Shown here: positions 53,433 to 61,836 of the stretch, piece after piece
How the letters are laid out: each line of letters starts with the position of its first letter
Position numbering within the stretch: the stretch's first letter is position 1
From: Roseibaca calidilacus
Lineage (GTDB): Bacteria; Pseudomonadota; Alphaproteobacteria; Rhodobacterales; Rhodobacteraceae
Direction: 5' to 3'
Length of the DNA: 64,000 nt
NCBI RefSeq assembly: GCF_001517585.1
Contig: NZ_FBYC01000004.1
Span: 2,313,501-2,377,500, forward strand
Translations under genes and position numbers: made by a program
The notes under the pieces: model-generated
Database searches by the model: none
What the model saw: the letters and a program-made list of their open reading frames with translations, nothing else
What the model was told of the DNA's origin: nothing

Positions 53433-55919
53433 CTAGCCGTCCTTGCGGATGGTGGCATTTTCCGGGTCATAGGGGCTGTCACAGGTGACGGTCGCGTCCC
53501 ACAACTCGTTGAACATGCGGACCTTCAGCTTAGTCCCTTCCACCGCCAGATCGGGGCGCACATAGCCCATGCCGATGGATTTGCCAAAAGCGACCGAATA
53601 GCCCCCCGATGTCAGACGGCCCACTTTCGTGTCGCCATCATACAGCGCCTCGCGGCCCCATGGGTCGGCGTCGGCTGGTCCGTCAATCAGCAGCGTGCAG
53701 CATTTCGACCGGATGCCGGTTGCCTCCATCGCCGCTTTACCATGGAAATCCTTAGACATATCAATGAAGCGCGGCAGGTCGGCCTCCATCGGCGTCGCAT
53801 CGCGGCCCAGCTCATTGCCAAAGGCACGGTAGGATTTTTCCTGCCGCAGCCAGTTCTGCGCCCGCGCGCCGACCAGCTTTAGGCCCACATCCTCGCCCGC
53901 GGCCATGATCTGGTCGAACAGGTAGGTCTGCATCTCGATCGGATGGTGCAATTCCCAGCCCAGCTCGCCCGTATAGGCCACGCGCACGGCGCGGACCGGG
54001 CACATGCCCAGTTCGATATTGCGCCATGACAGCCACGGGAAGCGCTTGTTCGACAAGACCGTGGACGGGTCCGCATCTTTCACCAGCTTGGTCAGCAGAT
54101 CGCGCGATTTCGGGCCAGCGACCGCGAACACACCCCATTGCGTGGTGATGTCGTGAATATCGATCCAGCCGAATTCGCCCATCTTGTCTTGGGCGGCTTT
54201 CAGCAGGTAGTCGCTGTCATAGGCGGTCCAAGCGCCCGCAGAGATCAGGTAATATTCATCCTCTGCCAGCCGCACGATGGTGTATTCGGTGCGCGTGGTG
54301 CCAGTGGCGGTCAGCGCATAGGTCAGGTTAATGCGCCCGACCTTCGGCAGCTTGTTGCAAGTGAACCAATCCAGAAACTGCGTCGCGCCCGGCCCGCGCA
54401 CAAGGTGCTTGGTAAAGGCGGTGGCGTCGATCATGCCAACACCTTCGCGGATAGCTTTCGCTTCCTCGACCGCGTATTGCCACCAGCCGCCCCGGCGGAA
54501 GCTGCGCGCGGCGTGATCGTCGAACCCTTCGGGCGCGTAGTAATTGGGGCGTTCCCAGCCATTCACGCAGCCAAACTGCGCGCCGCGCGCCTTCACCCGG
54601 TCGTAGCAGGGGGCGGTGCGCAAGGGGCGGCAGGCTTCTCGTTCCTCATCCGGGTGGTGCAGGATGTAGACGTGTTCATAGGCTTCTTCGTTCTTGCGCG
54701 CGCCGTATTCGGTGGTCATCCAAGACCCGAAGCGCTTGGGATCAAGCGAGGCCATGTCGATCTCGGCCTCTCCTTGAACCATCATCTGGGCAAGGTAGTG
54801 ACCAGTGCCGCCCGCCGCCGTAATCCCGAAGCTGAACCCTTCGGCCAGCCACATGTTGCGCAAGCCCGGCGCCGGGCCGACCAGCGGGTTGCCATCGGGC
54901 GTGTAGCAGATCGGGCCGTTGTAATCGTCTTTCAACCCCACGGTTTCGGACGACGGAATCCGGTGGATCATGGACATGTATTCTTCCTCGATCCGTTCCA
55001 GATCCAGCGGGAACAGATCGGCGCGGAAGGTATCGGGCACGCCATATTCGAAACAGGCGGGCGCATTGCGTTCATACGGCCCCAGAATCCAGCCGCCGCG
55101 TTCTTCGCGGACATACCATTTCGCATCGGCATCGCGCAAAACCGGGTGTTCGGGGTTGGATTTGCGATACTCGACCAGCGCCGCGTCAGGTTCGGTGACG
55201 ATGAACTGATGTTCCACCGGGATGGCGGGCATTTTAATACCCAACATCTTGGCGGTGCGCTGTGCGTGGTTGCCGGTGCAGGTGACGACATGTTCGGCGG
55301 TAATTTCAAACTGCTCATCAGAGGCAACCAGATTGCCGCCCTTTTCCACCATGCGCGTGCAGGTCACGACCCATTCCGACCCGGTCCAGCGGTAGCCATC
55401 CACCTGCACCTTGCGCACGATCTCAACACCGCGCTGGCGGGCACCCTTGGCCATGGCCTGCGTCACATCGGCGGGGTTGATGTAACCATCGGTCGGGTGG
55501 AAGATCGCGCCCTTCAGGTCTTCGGTGCGGACCAGCGGCCACCGTTCCTTGATCTGCGCAGGCGTCATCCACTCGTAAGGAATGCCCACGGTTTCGGCGG
55601 TAGAGGCATAGAGCATATATTCGTCCATACGCTCTGCCGTCTGCGCCATGCGCAAATTGCCAACCACGGCAAAACCTGCGTTCAGCCCGGTTTCTTCTTC
55701 CAGCGTCTTGTAGAACTTCACGCTGTAGTCGTGGATATGGCTGGTCGCATAGCTCATGTTGAACAGCGGAAGCAGCCCAGCGGCGTGCCATGTGCTGCCA
55801 GAGGTCAGCTCGTCACGTTCCAGAAGCGTGGTCTGCCAGCCCGCTTTCGCAAGGTGATAAGCGACAGAGGCCCCGACGGCCCCACCGCCGACAACAAGGG
55901 CTTTGACATGGGTTTGCAT
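53433..55919 (-). CDS. FAD-dependent dimethylglycine/sarcosine dehydrogenase-like protein (DAO-GcvT)
   Basis: 828 residues. The N-terminal DAO domain has dinucleotide motif VVGGGAVGASVAYHLAKAG and the SGSTWHAAG motif, whose His is the covalent FAD attachment site in dimethylglycine and sarcosine dehydrogenases. An FAO_M linker domain (~385-440) is followed by GcvT folate-binding domains (RGPGATQFLDWFTCNKLPK, TYALTATGTTRTEYT, YTGELGWELHHPIEMQTYLF) and a C-terminal GcvT_C barrel. It would oxidatively demethylate an N-methylated glycine and pass formaldehyde to tetrahydrofolate, as in glycine betaine catabolism. ATG 55919 chosen; the upstream 35-residue extension lacks similarity. Exact substrate is not settled. 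Confidence 0.9.
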   Translation of the reverse strand: MQTHVKALVVGGGAVGASVAYHLAKAGWQTTLLERDELTSGSTWHAAGLLPLFNMSYATSHIHDYSVKFYKTLEEETGLNAGFAVVGNLRMAQTAERMDEYMLYASTAETVGIPYEWMTPAQIKERWPLVRTEDLKGAIFHPTDGYINPADVTQAMAKGARQRGVEIVRKVQVDGYRWTGSEWVVTCTRMVEKGGNLVASDEQFEITAEHVVTCTGNHAQRTAKMLGIKMPAIPVEHQFIVTEPDAALVEYRKSNPEHPVLRDADAKWYVREERGGWILGPYERNAPACFEYGVPDTFRADLFPLDLERIEEEYMSMIHRIPSSETVGLKDDYNGPICYTPDGNPLVGPAPGLRNMWLAEGFSFGITAAGGTGHYLAQMMVQGEAEIDMASLDPKRFGSWMTTEYGARKNEEAYEHVYILHHPDEEREACRPLRTAPCYDRVKARGAQFGCVNGWERPNYYAPEGFDDHAARSFRRGGWWQYAVEEAKAIREGVGMIDATAFTKHLVRGPGATQFLDWFTCNKLPKVGRINLTYALTATGTTRTEYTIVRLAEDEYYLISAGAWTAYDSDYLLKAAQDKMGEFGWIDIHDITTQWGVFAVAGPKSRDLLTKLVKDADPSTVLSNKRFPWLSWRNIELGMCPVRAVRVAYTGELGWELHHPIEMQTYLFDQIMAAGEDVGLKLVGARAQNWLRQEKSYRAFGNELGRDATPMEADLPRFIDMSKDFHGKAAMEATGIRSKCCTLLIDGPADADPWGREALYDGDTKVGRLTSGGYSVAFGKSIGMGYVRPDLAVEGTKLKVRMFNELWDATVTCDSPYDPENATIRKDG

Positions 55920-56048
55920 GGGCGCGGACTCCGGCAAGGGTAAACTTGCGCCTGTCTTCGCAAATCGCCGCACGCACGGGCCTTGCCGTGGCGACGCTAC
56001 GCAGCAGAAAAACGACGCGCCCATGACAGGCGCGCCATGTCTGGGCGT

Positions 56049-56510
56049 TTAGCGACCGAAATCGGCCATATCGATCACCCCATCGCCATTGCGGTCGATC
56101 ATGGGGAACAGCCGCTCACTGGCCGCCGCGAATTCGGCAGCGGTCACTTGCCCGTCGCCATCGGTGTCGTTAAACGCCAATCCCATCGCGTCGTGAATGA
56201 TCTGGCCCGGCCCGTTGCTGCCATACCCGTCACCCTTGCCTTGGCCCTTGCGCTGCTCAGCCTCTACCGCCTCTCTGTCGGCAATCGTCTGGGCCATGTT
56301 CTGCAACTCTGCCGCGTCCAGCACTCCGCTGCCATCCAGATCGAACATTTCGAACAGGCTGGCGCGGCGTTCTACTACATCAGCGGGCGTAACAGCACCA
56401 GTGCCCGACATATCCCATTCCGCGATAAAGCCTGCGCCCGGCGTGCCATTGCCTTGGGCCAAGGCAGGCAGCGGCAGAAGCAGGGCGGCGGCGAGGATGG
56501 TAAGTTTCAT
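56049..56510 (-). CDS. EF-hand calcium-binding periplasmic protein
   Basis: 153 residues. Signal peptide MKLTILAAALLLPLPALAQ. Up to four EF-hand loops: a degenerate one (DMSGTGAVTPADV), then DLDGSGVLDAAEL, DTDGDGQVTAAEF and DRNGDGVIDMADF. The last three have the DxDxDG pattern needed for calcium. A Gly/Lys/Gln-rich spacer (EQRKGQGKGDGYGSNGPGQ) divides the pairs. Calcium buffer or sensor in the periplasm; function unknown. Stands alone between the flavoprotein and panC, divergent from panC. Confidence 0.88.
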   Translation of the reverse strand: MKLTILAAALLLPLPALAQGNGTPGAGFIAEWDMSGTGAVTPADVVERRASLFEMFDLDGSGVLDAAELQNMAQTIADREAVEAEQRKGQGKGDGYGSNGPGQIIHDAMGLAFNDTDGDGQVTAAEFAAASERLFPMIDRNGDGVIDMADFGR

Positions 56511-56639
56511 GTGTCGTTTCCTTGTTTGTGACAGTCATACAAACGCATCTGTCCTACTGTTCCGTCTTGACAGAGTGTCGCAGCTTGGCAGCGGGCGCGG
56601 CGCGCCGTAAAAGGCAGAGACAAACACCGGGGGGACTGG

Positions 56640-57485
56640 ATGGAAATTTGCCGGACAAAGGCCGCGATCCGGGCTTGGCGCAAGGCTGCGGGCCATGTCA
56701 CGCTGGTTCCGACCATGGGCTTTCTGCACGACGGCCACATGTCGCTGGTGCGCCGTGCGCGGGCCGAAGGCGGCAAGGTTGCGGTGTCGATTTTCGTGAA
56801 CCCCACGCAGTTCGGCCCGACCGAAGACCTGTCCACCTACCCGCGCGACGAGGCCCGCGATCTGGAGATGCTGCGCGACGCTGGCGTCGATGCCGTGTTC
56901 ATCCCCGACGTGGCAGAGGTTTATGACCCCGCCGCCCAGACCATTGTTGAAACCACAGACCTGGCCAAGGTGCTGATCGGCAAACTGCGCCCCGGCCATT
57001 TTCGCGGGGTGGCAACGGTGGTGACAAAGCTGTTCAACATCATCCGCCCCGATGCCGCCGTGTTTGGGGAAAAGGACTATCAGCAATTGGCGGTCATCCG
57101 CACCATGGTGCGCGATCTGGATATGGATGTGCAGATTATCGGCGGCCCGATCATGCGAGAGGCGGACGGGCTGGCCATGTCCTCGCGCAATGTGCGCCTG
57201 ACACCAGAGGACCGCGCCGCCGCCCCCGTTCTGGCCCGTGCGCTGACCGAGGCCGCCGACATGGCCCCGGCCGGCGTGACCGCATCGCGGCTGCGCAGCC
57301 ATGTGCGCGCTACGCTGGAAGCCGAGCCGCGCGCACAGGTGCAATCGGTCGATATTCGTGATGCCGAAACACTCGAAACCATTTCCGGGCCGCTGACACG
57401 GCCCGCCGTCATCCTGCTGGCGGTCAAATTCGGTCAGGTGTTCCTGATCGACAACCGCGTCGTTTCCCCGAAGGAGAGCACATGA
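56640..57485 (+). CDS. panC: Pantothenate synthetase
   Basis: 281 residues. It condenses pantoate and beta-alanine using ATP, the last step of pantothenate synthesis. Motifs: [19 protein letters not shown] (HIGH-like), [74 protein letters not shown]. Full length. Stop overlaps the panB start (ATGA). Confidence 0.96.
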   Translation: MEICRTKAAIRAWRKAAGHVTLVPTMGFLHDGHMSLVRRARAEGGKVAVSIFVNPTQFGPTEDLSTYPRDEARDLEMLRDAGVDAVFIPDVAEVYDPAAQTIVETTDLAKVLIGKLRPGHFRGVATVVTKLFNIIRPDAAVFGEKDYQQLAVIRTMVRDLDMDVQIIGGPIMREADGLAMSSRNVRLTPEDRAAAPVLARALTEAADMAPAGVTASRLRSHVRATLEAEPRAQVQSVDIRDAETLETISGPLTRPAVILLAVKFGQVFLIDNRVVSPKEST

Positions 57486-58291
57486 GCGCCCAAGCCCCCA
57501 TCCGCCGCATCACCGCGCCCCAAATCCGTGCCCGCAAAGGGGGCGAGCCGATCGTGTCGCTGACCAGCTACCACGCGCATACCGCCGCGATCGTCGACAA
57601 ATACGCCGATTTCATTCTGGTGGGCGACAGTCTGGGCATGGTCATGCACGGCATGGACAGCACCATCGGCGTGCCTTTGGACCTGATGATAATGCATGGC
57701 AAGGCGGTGGTGCGCGGCACCCAAGCCGCTCTGATCGTGGTCGATATGCCCTTTGGCACCTATGAGGAAAGCCCGCAAATGGCCTTTCGCAACGCCGCAA
57801 AGATCATGAAAGAAACCGCCTGCGGGGCCGTCAAGCTGGAAGGCGGCGCGCGCATGGCCGACACCATCCGCTTTCTGTCGGAACGCGGGATTCCGGTCAT
57901 GGCGCATATCGGGCTGACGCCGCAATCGGTGAACACGATGGGCGGCTTCAAGGTGCAGGGCCGGGATGAAGCCGCTTGGGCCACGCATATCGACGACGCC
58001 AAAGCGGTCGCAGAGGCAGGCGCTTTTGCGCTGGTCGTCGAAGGCGTGGTCGAGGAACTGGCCGACCGCATCACAGCGGCGGTGGATATTCCGACCATCG
58101 GCATTGGCGCATCGAAAAATTGCGATGGGCAGATATTGGTGCTGGAGGACATGCTGGGCCTGAACCCGCGCGTGCCGAAATTTGTGAAAATCTACGGCGA
58201 TCTTGGCCCGGCGATAGAGCGCGCGGTGTCGGCCTATGCCGAAGAGGTCAAGGACCGCAGCTTCCCCACGCCGGACAACGTGTATAAATAG
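57482..58291 (+). CDS. panB: 3-methyl-2-oxobutanoate hydroxymethyltransferase
   Basis: 269 residues. First committed step of pantothenate synthesis: transfers a hydroxymethyl group from methylene-THF to ketoisovalerate. Motifs: [119 protein letters not shown]. Decameric cytosolic enzyme. Coupled to panC; reversed order (panC-panB) versus many bacteria. Confidence 0.96.
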   Translation: MSAQAPIRRITAPQIRARKGGEPIVSLTSYHAHTAAIVDKYADFILVGDSLGMVMHGMDSTIGVPLDLMIMHGKAVVRGTQAALIVVDMPFGTYEESPQMAFRNAAKIMKETACGAVKLEGGARMADTIRFLSERGIPVMAHIGLTPQSVNTMGGFKVQGRDEAAWATHIDDAKAVAEAGAFALVVEGVVEELADRITAAVDIPTIGIGASKNCDGQILVLEDMLGLNPRVPKFVKIYGDLGPAIERAVSAYAEEVKDRSFPTPDNVYK

Positions 58292-58294
58292 GCC

Positions 58295-58708
58295 ATGCCC
58301 CGCCGCATTGCGCTATTTTCGCTGTTGGTGCCGGATTACGATGCGGCTTTGGCGTTCTTCACCGGCATCGGCTTTGAGTGCCGCGAAGATACCGATCTTG
58401 GTGGCGGCAAACGCTGGGTGCGCATTGCGCCGCCGGGCGCGGAAACCGAAATTCTGCTGGCACGCGCGGTGGGTGCGCGGCAACATGCCGCCATCGGCGA
58501 TCAAGGCGGCGGGCGCGTCTGGCTGTTTCTGGACACAGACGATTTTGACCGCGATTATCGCGCCATGCTGGCCAAGGGCGTGTCGTTTGAAAGCACCCCG
58601 CGCGATGAGCCTTATGGCCGTGTTGCGGTCTGGCGCGACCCTTGGGGCAACCGTTGGGATCTGATCCAATTTACGCAGGCCGATCGCAGCGGCACCGCGA
58701 CGCTTTAA
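58295..58708 (+). CDS. VOC (glyoxalase/bleomycin resistance) superfamily protein
   Basis: 137 residues, a single VOC module. Begins RRIALFSLLVPDYDAALAFF and ends with the typical DPWGNRWDLIQF. Putative metal ligands cannot be assigned with certainty. Ligand unknown. Starts 3 bases after panB, so probably in the panCB transcript. Its TAA shares four bases (TTAA) with the stop of the convergent SDR gene. Confidence 0.82.
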   Translation: MPRRIALFSLLVPDYDAALAFFTGIGFECREDTDLGGGKRWVRIAPPGAETEILLARAVGARQHAAIGDQGGGRVWLFLDTDDFDRDYRAMLAKGVSFESTPRDEPYGRVAVWRDPWGNRWDLIQFTQADRSGTATL

Positions 58709-59511
58709 TGCGCCGGAACCGACACCGGGTCCAGCAGCGTGCGCCCGCCGTCGATGGTCACGATCTGCCCCGTCATAAAGGCCGCGGCATCCGAGGACAG
58801 GAATTGCACGGCTTCGGCGGCTTCGGACGCAGCGCCGATCCGCCCCATCGGGGTATGGTGCAGAATGCGGTCGCGGTAGCCATCATTCGCCTGCATCTGG
58901 TCTTTCAGATTGGCACTCATGACCGACCCAAGCGCCACCCCGTTCACCCGCACCCGTGACGCGGCCAAAGCCACCGCCATAGAGCGGGTCATCTGGTCCA
59001 GCGCAGCGGATGCGATGGAATAGGCCATCAATTCGGGCTGGGTGCGCCGTGCGGCAATAGAGGACAGGTTGACGATGGACCCTGCGGTCTTGATATCCGT
59101 GTCATCCTCGGCTTGGGCGATCATGCGCTTGGCGACAAGCTGGCTCAGTTTCAGGCTGGCCAGCAGGTTTTGCTGCAATGCCTCTTCGACGGTGTCGCTT
59201 TGGTCATCCAGCGGGTCAGAGCACACGCATTGCCGCGTTGCATTTATCAGAATATCCACGCGGTCGAACGCATCGACCGTTGCCGATAGCAGGTTGGCGA
59301 TGGTCAGACGCTCGCGCAGATCGCCGGCGAAAAAAATGACCTTCTCATCAGCGCCCGACATCGTGGCGACTTCGGATTTCAGTTTGCCCTCATCGCGGTC
59401 GGCCATAACGACATTCGCACCCTGATCGGTGAAATGCCGGGCAATCGCCAGACCAACACCATTGGCCGACCCGGTGATGATGGCGGTCTTGCCAGAGATC
59501 GAAAAACTCAT
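58705..59511 (-). CDS. Short-chain dehydrogenase/reductase family protein, catalytic Lys absent
   Basis: 268 residues, Rossmann fold. Cofactor motif IITGSANGVGLAIARHF (TGxxxGxG) and Asp after beta-2 (VVMADRDEG) suggest NAD(H). The catalytic Ser is in VNLSSIAARRTQPE and Tyr in MAYSIASAALDQM, but the +4 residue is Ser instead of Lys: the usual YxxSKAAL is YSIASAAL. The C-terminus (LSSDAAAFMTGQIVTIDGG) is typical of classical SDRs. The start overlaps the methyltransferase stop (ATGA). Confidence 0.85.
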   Translation of the reverse strand: MSFSISGKTAIITGSANGVGLAIARHFTDQGANVVMADRDEGKLKSEVATMSGADEKVIFFAGDLRERLTIANLLSATVDAFDRVDILINATRQCVCSDPLDDQSDTVEEALQQNLLASLKLSQLVAKRMIAQAEDDTDIKTAGSIVNLSSIAARRTQPELMAYSIASAALDQMTRSMAVALAASRVRVNGVALGSVMSANLKDQMQANDGYRDRILHHTPMGRIGAASEAAEAVQFLSSDAAAFMTGQIVTIDGGRTLLDPVSVPAH

Positions 59512-60530
59512 CGTTTCACCCTGCGCGGTTGCTTGGCGTGCCAGACACGGAAGCGGTTATCTTCTTCCAGCACCGTCAGATGCACGAACCGATCTTCCAG
59601 CGCCTGCTCATACGGCAAATGCCGGTTGGCGACCAGCCATAACTGGCCGCGTGTGCCCAAGGCGCGGGCCGCATTGGCAATAAAGGCCAGCCCCAGTTCC
59701 GGCCGCGCGTCGCGCCCAACGTGGAAGGGCGGGTTCATCACGATCCCGCCAAGCGCATCGGGCAGCGCGAAACCCGTCGCATCGGCCCAGTGAAATTGGG
59801 CGCGCGGGTCGGGAATGTTCTGGCGCGCGGCGTCAAGCGCGTCATGCTCGGATTCAACTAGATGCAGCACCTCTGGCCCCTTGCGTGACAGGATCGCGGC
59901 GGACAGATACCCCCAGCCCGCGCCGAAATCGGCCATGCGGGCGGGCAATTCGGGCGGCAATGCGCGGGCCAGCATGGCAGAGGCCGGATCGACCCCATCG
60001 GCGGAAAACAGGCCCGGCGTTGTCACCATGGGGCCAAATTCGGTCGAGACACTTTGTGCCGCCCCCGCCCAATCTGAAAAATCTGCGCCACGCGGGTCGA
60101 ACCAGATCAGCTTGCCATGCGCTTTTGAAATGTTGGTCACAGCCACCCGCGTGCGCAGGGCTTTCAGGATGGAATCGATTCCGTCGGTCTTTTGGCCGTC
60201 AACCAGAACCATCTGGCGTGCCAAACCGGCGGCCTGCGCGATCAGCATCAGGGCGTGGCCCTTGGCGCGCGGCAAACAGACCAGAACGGTCGGCGCGGGC
60301 TGCGCATGGACACCAACATCATGGCCCGCCGCCGCCAGCGCGTCATGGTCGGGCCGGAACCCCTGCACCAGATGCAGGCGGTCAACGGTCAGCGGCGCGA
60401 AGCTTTCACCGGCATGTGGCCGCAGAACGGTAACTGCGCCATCGGGCAGCACCAGCCCCTCGTCCATGGCATGGCCAAGGCGCTCGGCGCGCGGGGCCGG
60501 AGCGGCCAAGGTCACAGGATTATGGGGCAT
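59508..60530 (-). CDS. RsmC-like class I methyltransferase (16S rRNA m2G type)
   Basis: 340 residues, two-domain architecture of RsmC. N-terminal degenerate methyltransferase-like half (LVQGFRPDHDALAAAGHDVG, VCLPRAKGHALMLIAQAAGL) and an active C-terminal half with SAM motif MADFGAGWGYLSAAIL and catalytic IVMNPPFHVGRD (NPPF, typical of exocyclic amine methylation). Length and motifs fit 16S rRNA guanine-N2 methyltransferase, but I do not assign RsmC with certainty. It lies 9 bases downstream of clpS on the same strand; its stop overlaps the SDR start. Confidence 0.88.
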   Translation of the reverse strand: MPHNPVTLAAPAPRAERLGHAMDEGLVLPDGAVTVLRPHAGESFAPLTVDRLHLVQGFRPDHDALAAAGHDVGVHAQPAPTVLVCLPRAKGHALMLIAQAAGLARQMVLVDGQKTDGIDSILKALRTRVAVTNISKAHGKLIWFDPRGADFSDWAGAAQSVSTEFGPMVTTPGLFSADGVDPASAMLARALPPELPARMADFGAGWGYLSAAILSRKGPEVLHLVESEHDALDAARQNIPDPRAQFHWADATGFALPDALGGIVMNPPFHVGRDARPELGLAFIANAARALGTRGQLWLVANRHLPYEQALEDRFVHLTVLEEDNRFRVWHAKQPRRVKR

Positions 60531-60539
60531 AAAGCGCAG

Positions 60540-60875
60540 TTATTCTTTTTCAAGCGTGCATTGCAACGGGTGTTGGTGGCGGCGCGCGAAATCCATCACT
60601 TGCGCAACCTTGGTTTCCGCCACCTCATGCGAGAAGACGCCAACAACCGCAACGCCCTTTTTATGCACCGTCAACATGATGTCGAAGGCCATCGCGTGGG
60701 ACATTGCGAAAAAGCGTTCCAGCACATGCACGACAAATTCCATTGGCGTGTAATCGTCGTTCAACAGCATGACCTTATACATAGGGGGCCGCTGGGTGCG
60801 GGTTTTCGTCTTGGTGACGACCGCGCCATCATTTTCCGGTCCATCACCCTCTGTCATGGTCGGTGCAAACTGCAT
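60540..60875 (-). CDS. clpS: ATP-dependent Clp protease adaptor ClpS
   Basis: 111 residues. N-degron adaptor that delivers proteins with N-terminal Leu, Phe, Trp or Tyr to ClpAP. After a flexible N-terminus (~30 residues), the ClpS fold has [40 protein letters not shown] and [18 protein letters not shown], including the residues that bind the N-end amino group (NDD, H in VHKKG). clpA is not adjacent. ATG 60875 follows GGAAGAG; a GTG at 60878 is also possible. Confidence 0.95.
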   Translation of the reverse strand: MQFAPTMTEGDGPENDGAVVTKTKTRTQRPPMYKVMLLNDDYTPMEFVVHVLERFFAMSHAMAFDIMLTVHKKGVAVVGVFSHEVAETKVAQVMDFARRHQHPLQCTLEKE

Positions 60876-60962
60876 CACGCTCTTCCGCTTGGTTTGTATT
60901 GGCTGATATAACGGGGAATATAGGGCAAGTCACCCCTCTGAAAACCCTTGGCAGGAGCCGAA

Positions 60963-61667
60963 ATGGACAGGATCACGACCATCGGCTTCGACGCGGATGA
61001 CACTCTGTGGCACAATGAACGCTTCTTTCACATGACACAGGAGCATTTCGCGGGGCTGTTGGCAGAGTATACCGAGCGCGCCACCCTGATGGCCCGCCTG
61101 CTGGACGCAGAGAAGCGCAATCTTGCGCGCTATGGCTACGGCATAAAGGGGTTCATGCTGTCAATGATCGAAACCGCGATAGAGGTAACGGATGGCCGCG
61201 TGCCGGGATCGGTGATCTCTGACATCCTAAGCGCGGGGCAGGACATGCTGCGCCACCCGATCGAATTGCTACCCCATGCCGAAGAGAGCATCCGCGCGCT
61301 GGCGCCATCACACCGTCTGGTCCTGATTACAAAGGGCGACTTGCTGGACCAAGAGCGCAAGCTGGCGCAGTCGGGCCTGGGCGATCTGTTCGACGCGATA
61401 GAGATCGTGTCGGAAAAGACACCCGACACCTATGCAAGAATTTTCGCCCGCCATGGCGACGGGGCCGAACACGCGCTTATGGTCGGAAACTCGCTGCGGT
61501 CAGACGTGGTCGCCCCGATCATGGCCGGGGCTTGGGGCGTGCATGTGCCGCAAGGGCTGGAATGGGAAATCGAGCGCGCGGACCCGCCCCGCGCCCACCC
61601 GCGATTTCGCGCGCTGCACCATTTGGGAGAGTTGCCCGATCTTGTCGGCTGGATCGACGGCTGCTGA
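60963..61667 (+). CDS. HAD family hydrolase
   Basis: 234 residues. HAD motif I GFDADDTLWHNERFF (DxDDT), motif II LVLITKGDL (T/K), motif III around EKTPDTYARIF and motif IV MVGNSLRSDVVAPIMAG (GNSxxSD). The mid-region helical cap (residues ~20-110) fits class C1. It is probably a phosphatase of small metabolites; substrate unknown. ATG 60963 with AGGAG upstream; the TTG start at 60948 is not favoured. Divergent from clpS. Confidence 0.9.
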   Translation: MDRITTIGFDADDTLWHNERFFHMTQEHFAGLLAEYTERATLMARLLDAEKRNLARYGYGIKGFMLSMIETAIEVTDGRVPGSVISDILSAGQDMLRHPIELLPHAEESIRALAPSHRLVLITKGDLLDQERKLAQSGLGDLFDAIEIVSEKTPDTYARIFARHGDGAEHALMVGNSLRSDVVAPIMAGAWGVHVPQGLEWEIERADPPRAHPRFRALHHLGELPDLVGWIDGC

Positions 61668-61737
61668 CGCAGCATCTTGCGGCCAATCTTGGGCAGACCG
61701 CTATACTTGCGCAAAAAACATTAAGAATTGTCCGAAA

Positions 61738-61754
61738 CATGTTGAATAAACATG
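61738..61754. promoter_or_regulatory. Inverted repeat upstream of the carboxypeptidase
   Basis: CATGTT (61738-61743) and AACATG (61749-61754) with a 5-base spacer GAATA, 83 bases before the ATG at 61837. The surrounding stretch is AT-rich, so it probably lies in the promoter. Could be an operator. Intergenic length 169 bases. Confidence 0.4.
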
Positions 61755-61836
61755 CTTTTCCATTGTTCGCGTTCATGATACCTTAAACCAGAGCAGTAAA
61801 TAACCGCGCAAAAACAAGCGGACAAAAGGTAGAGGC

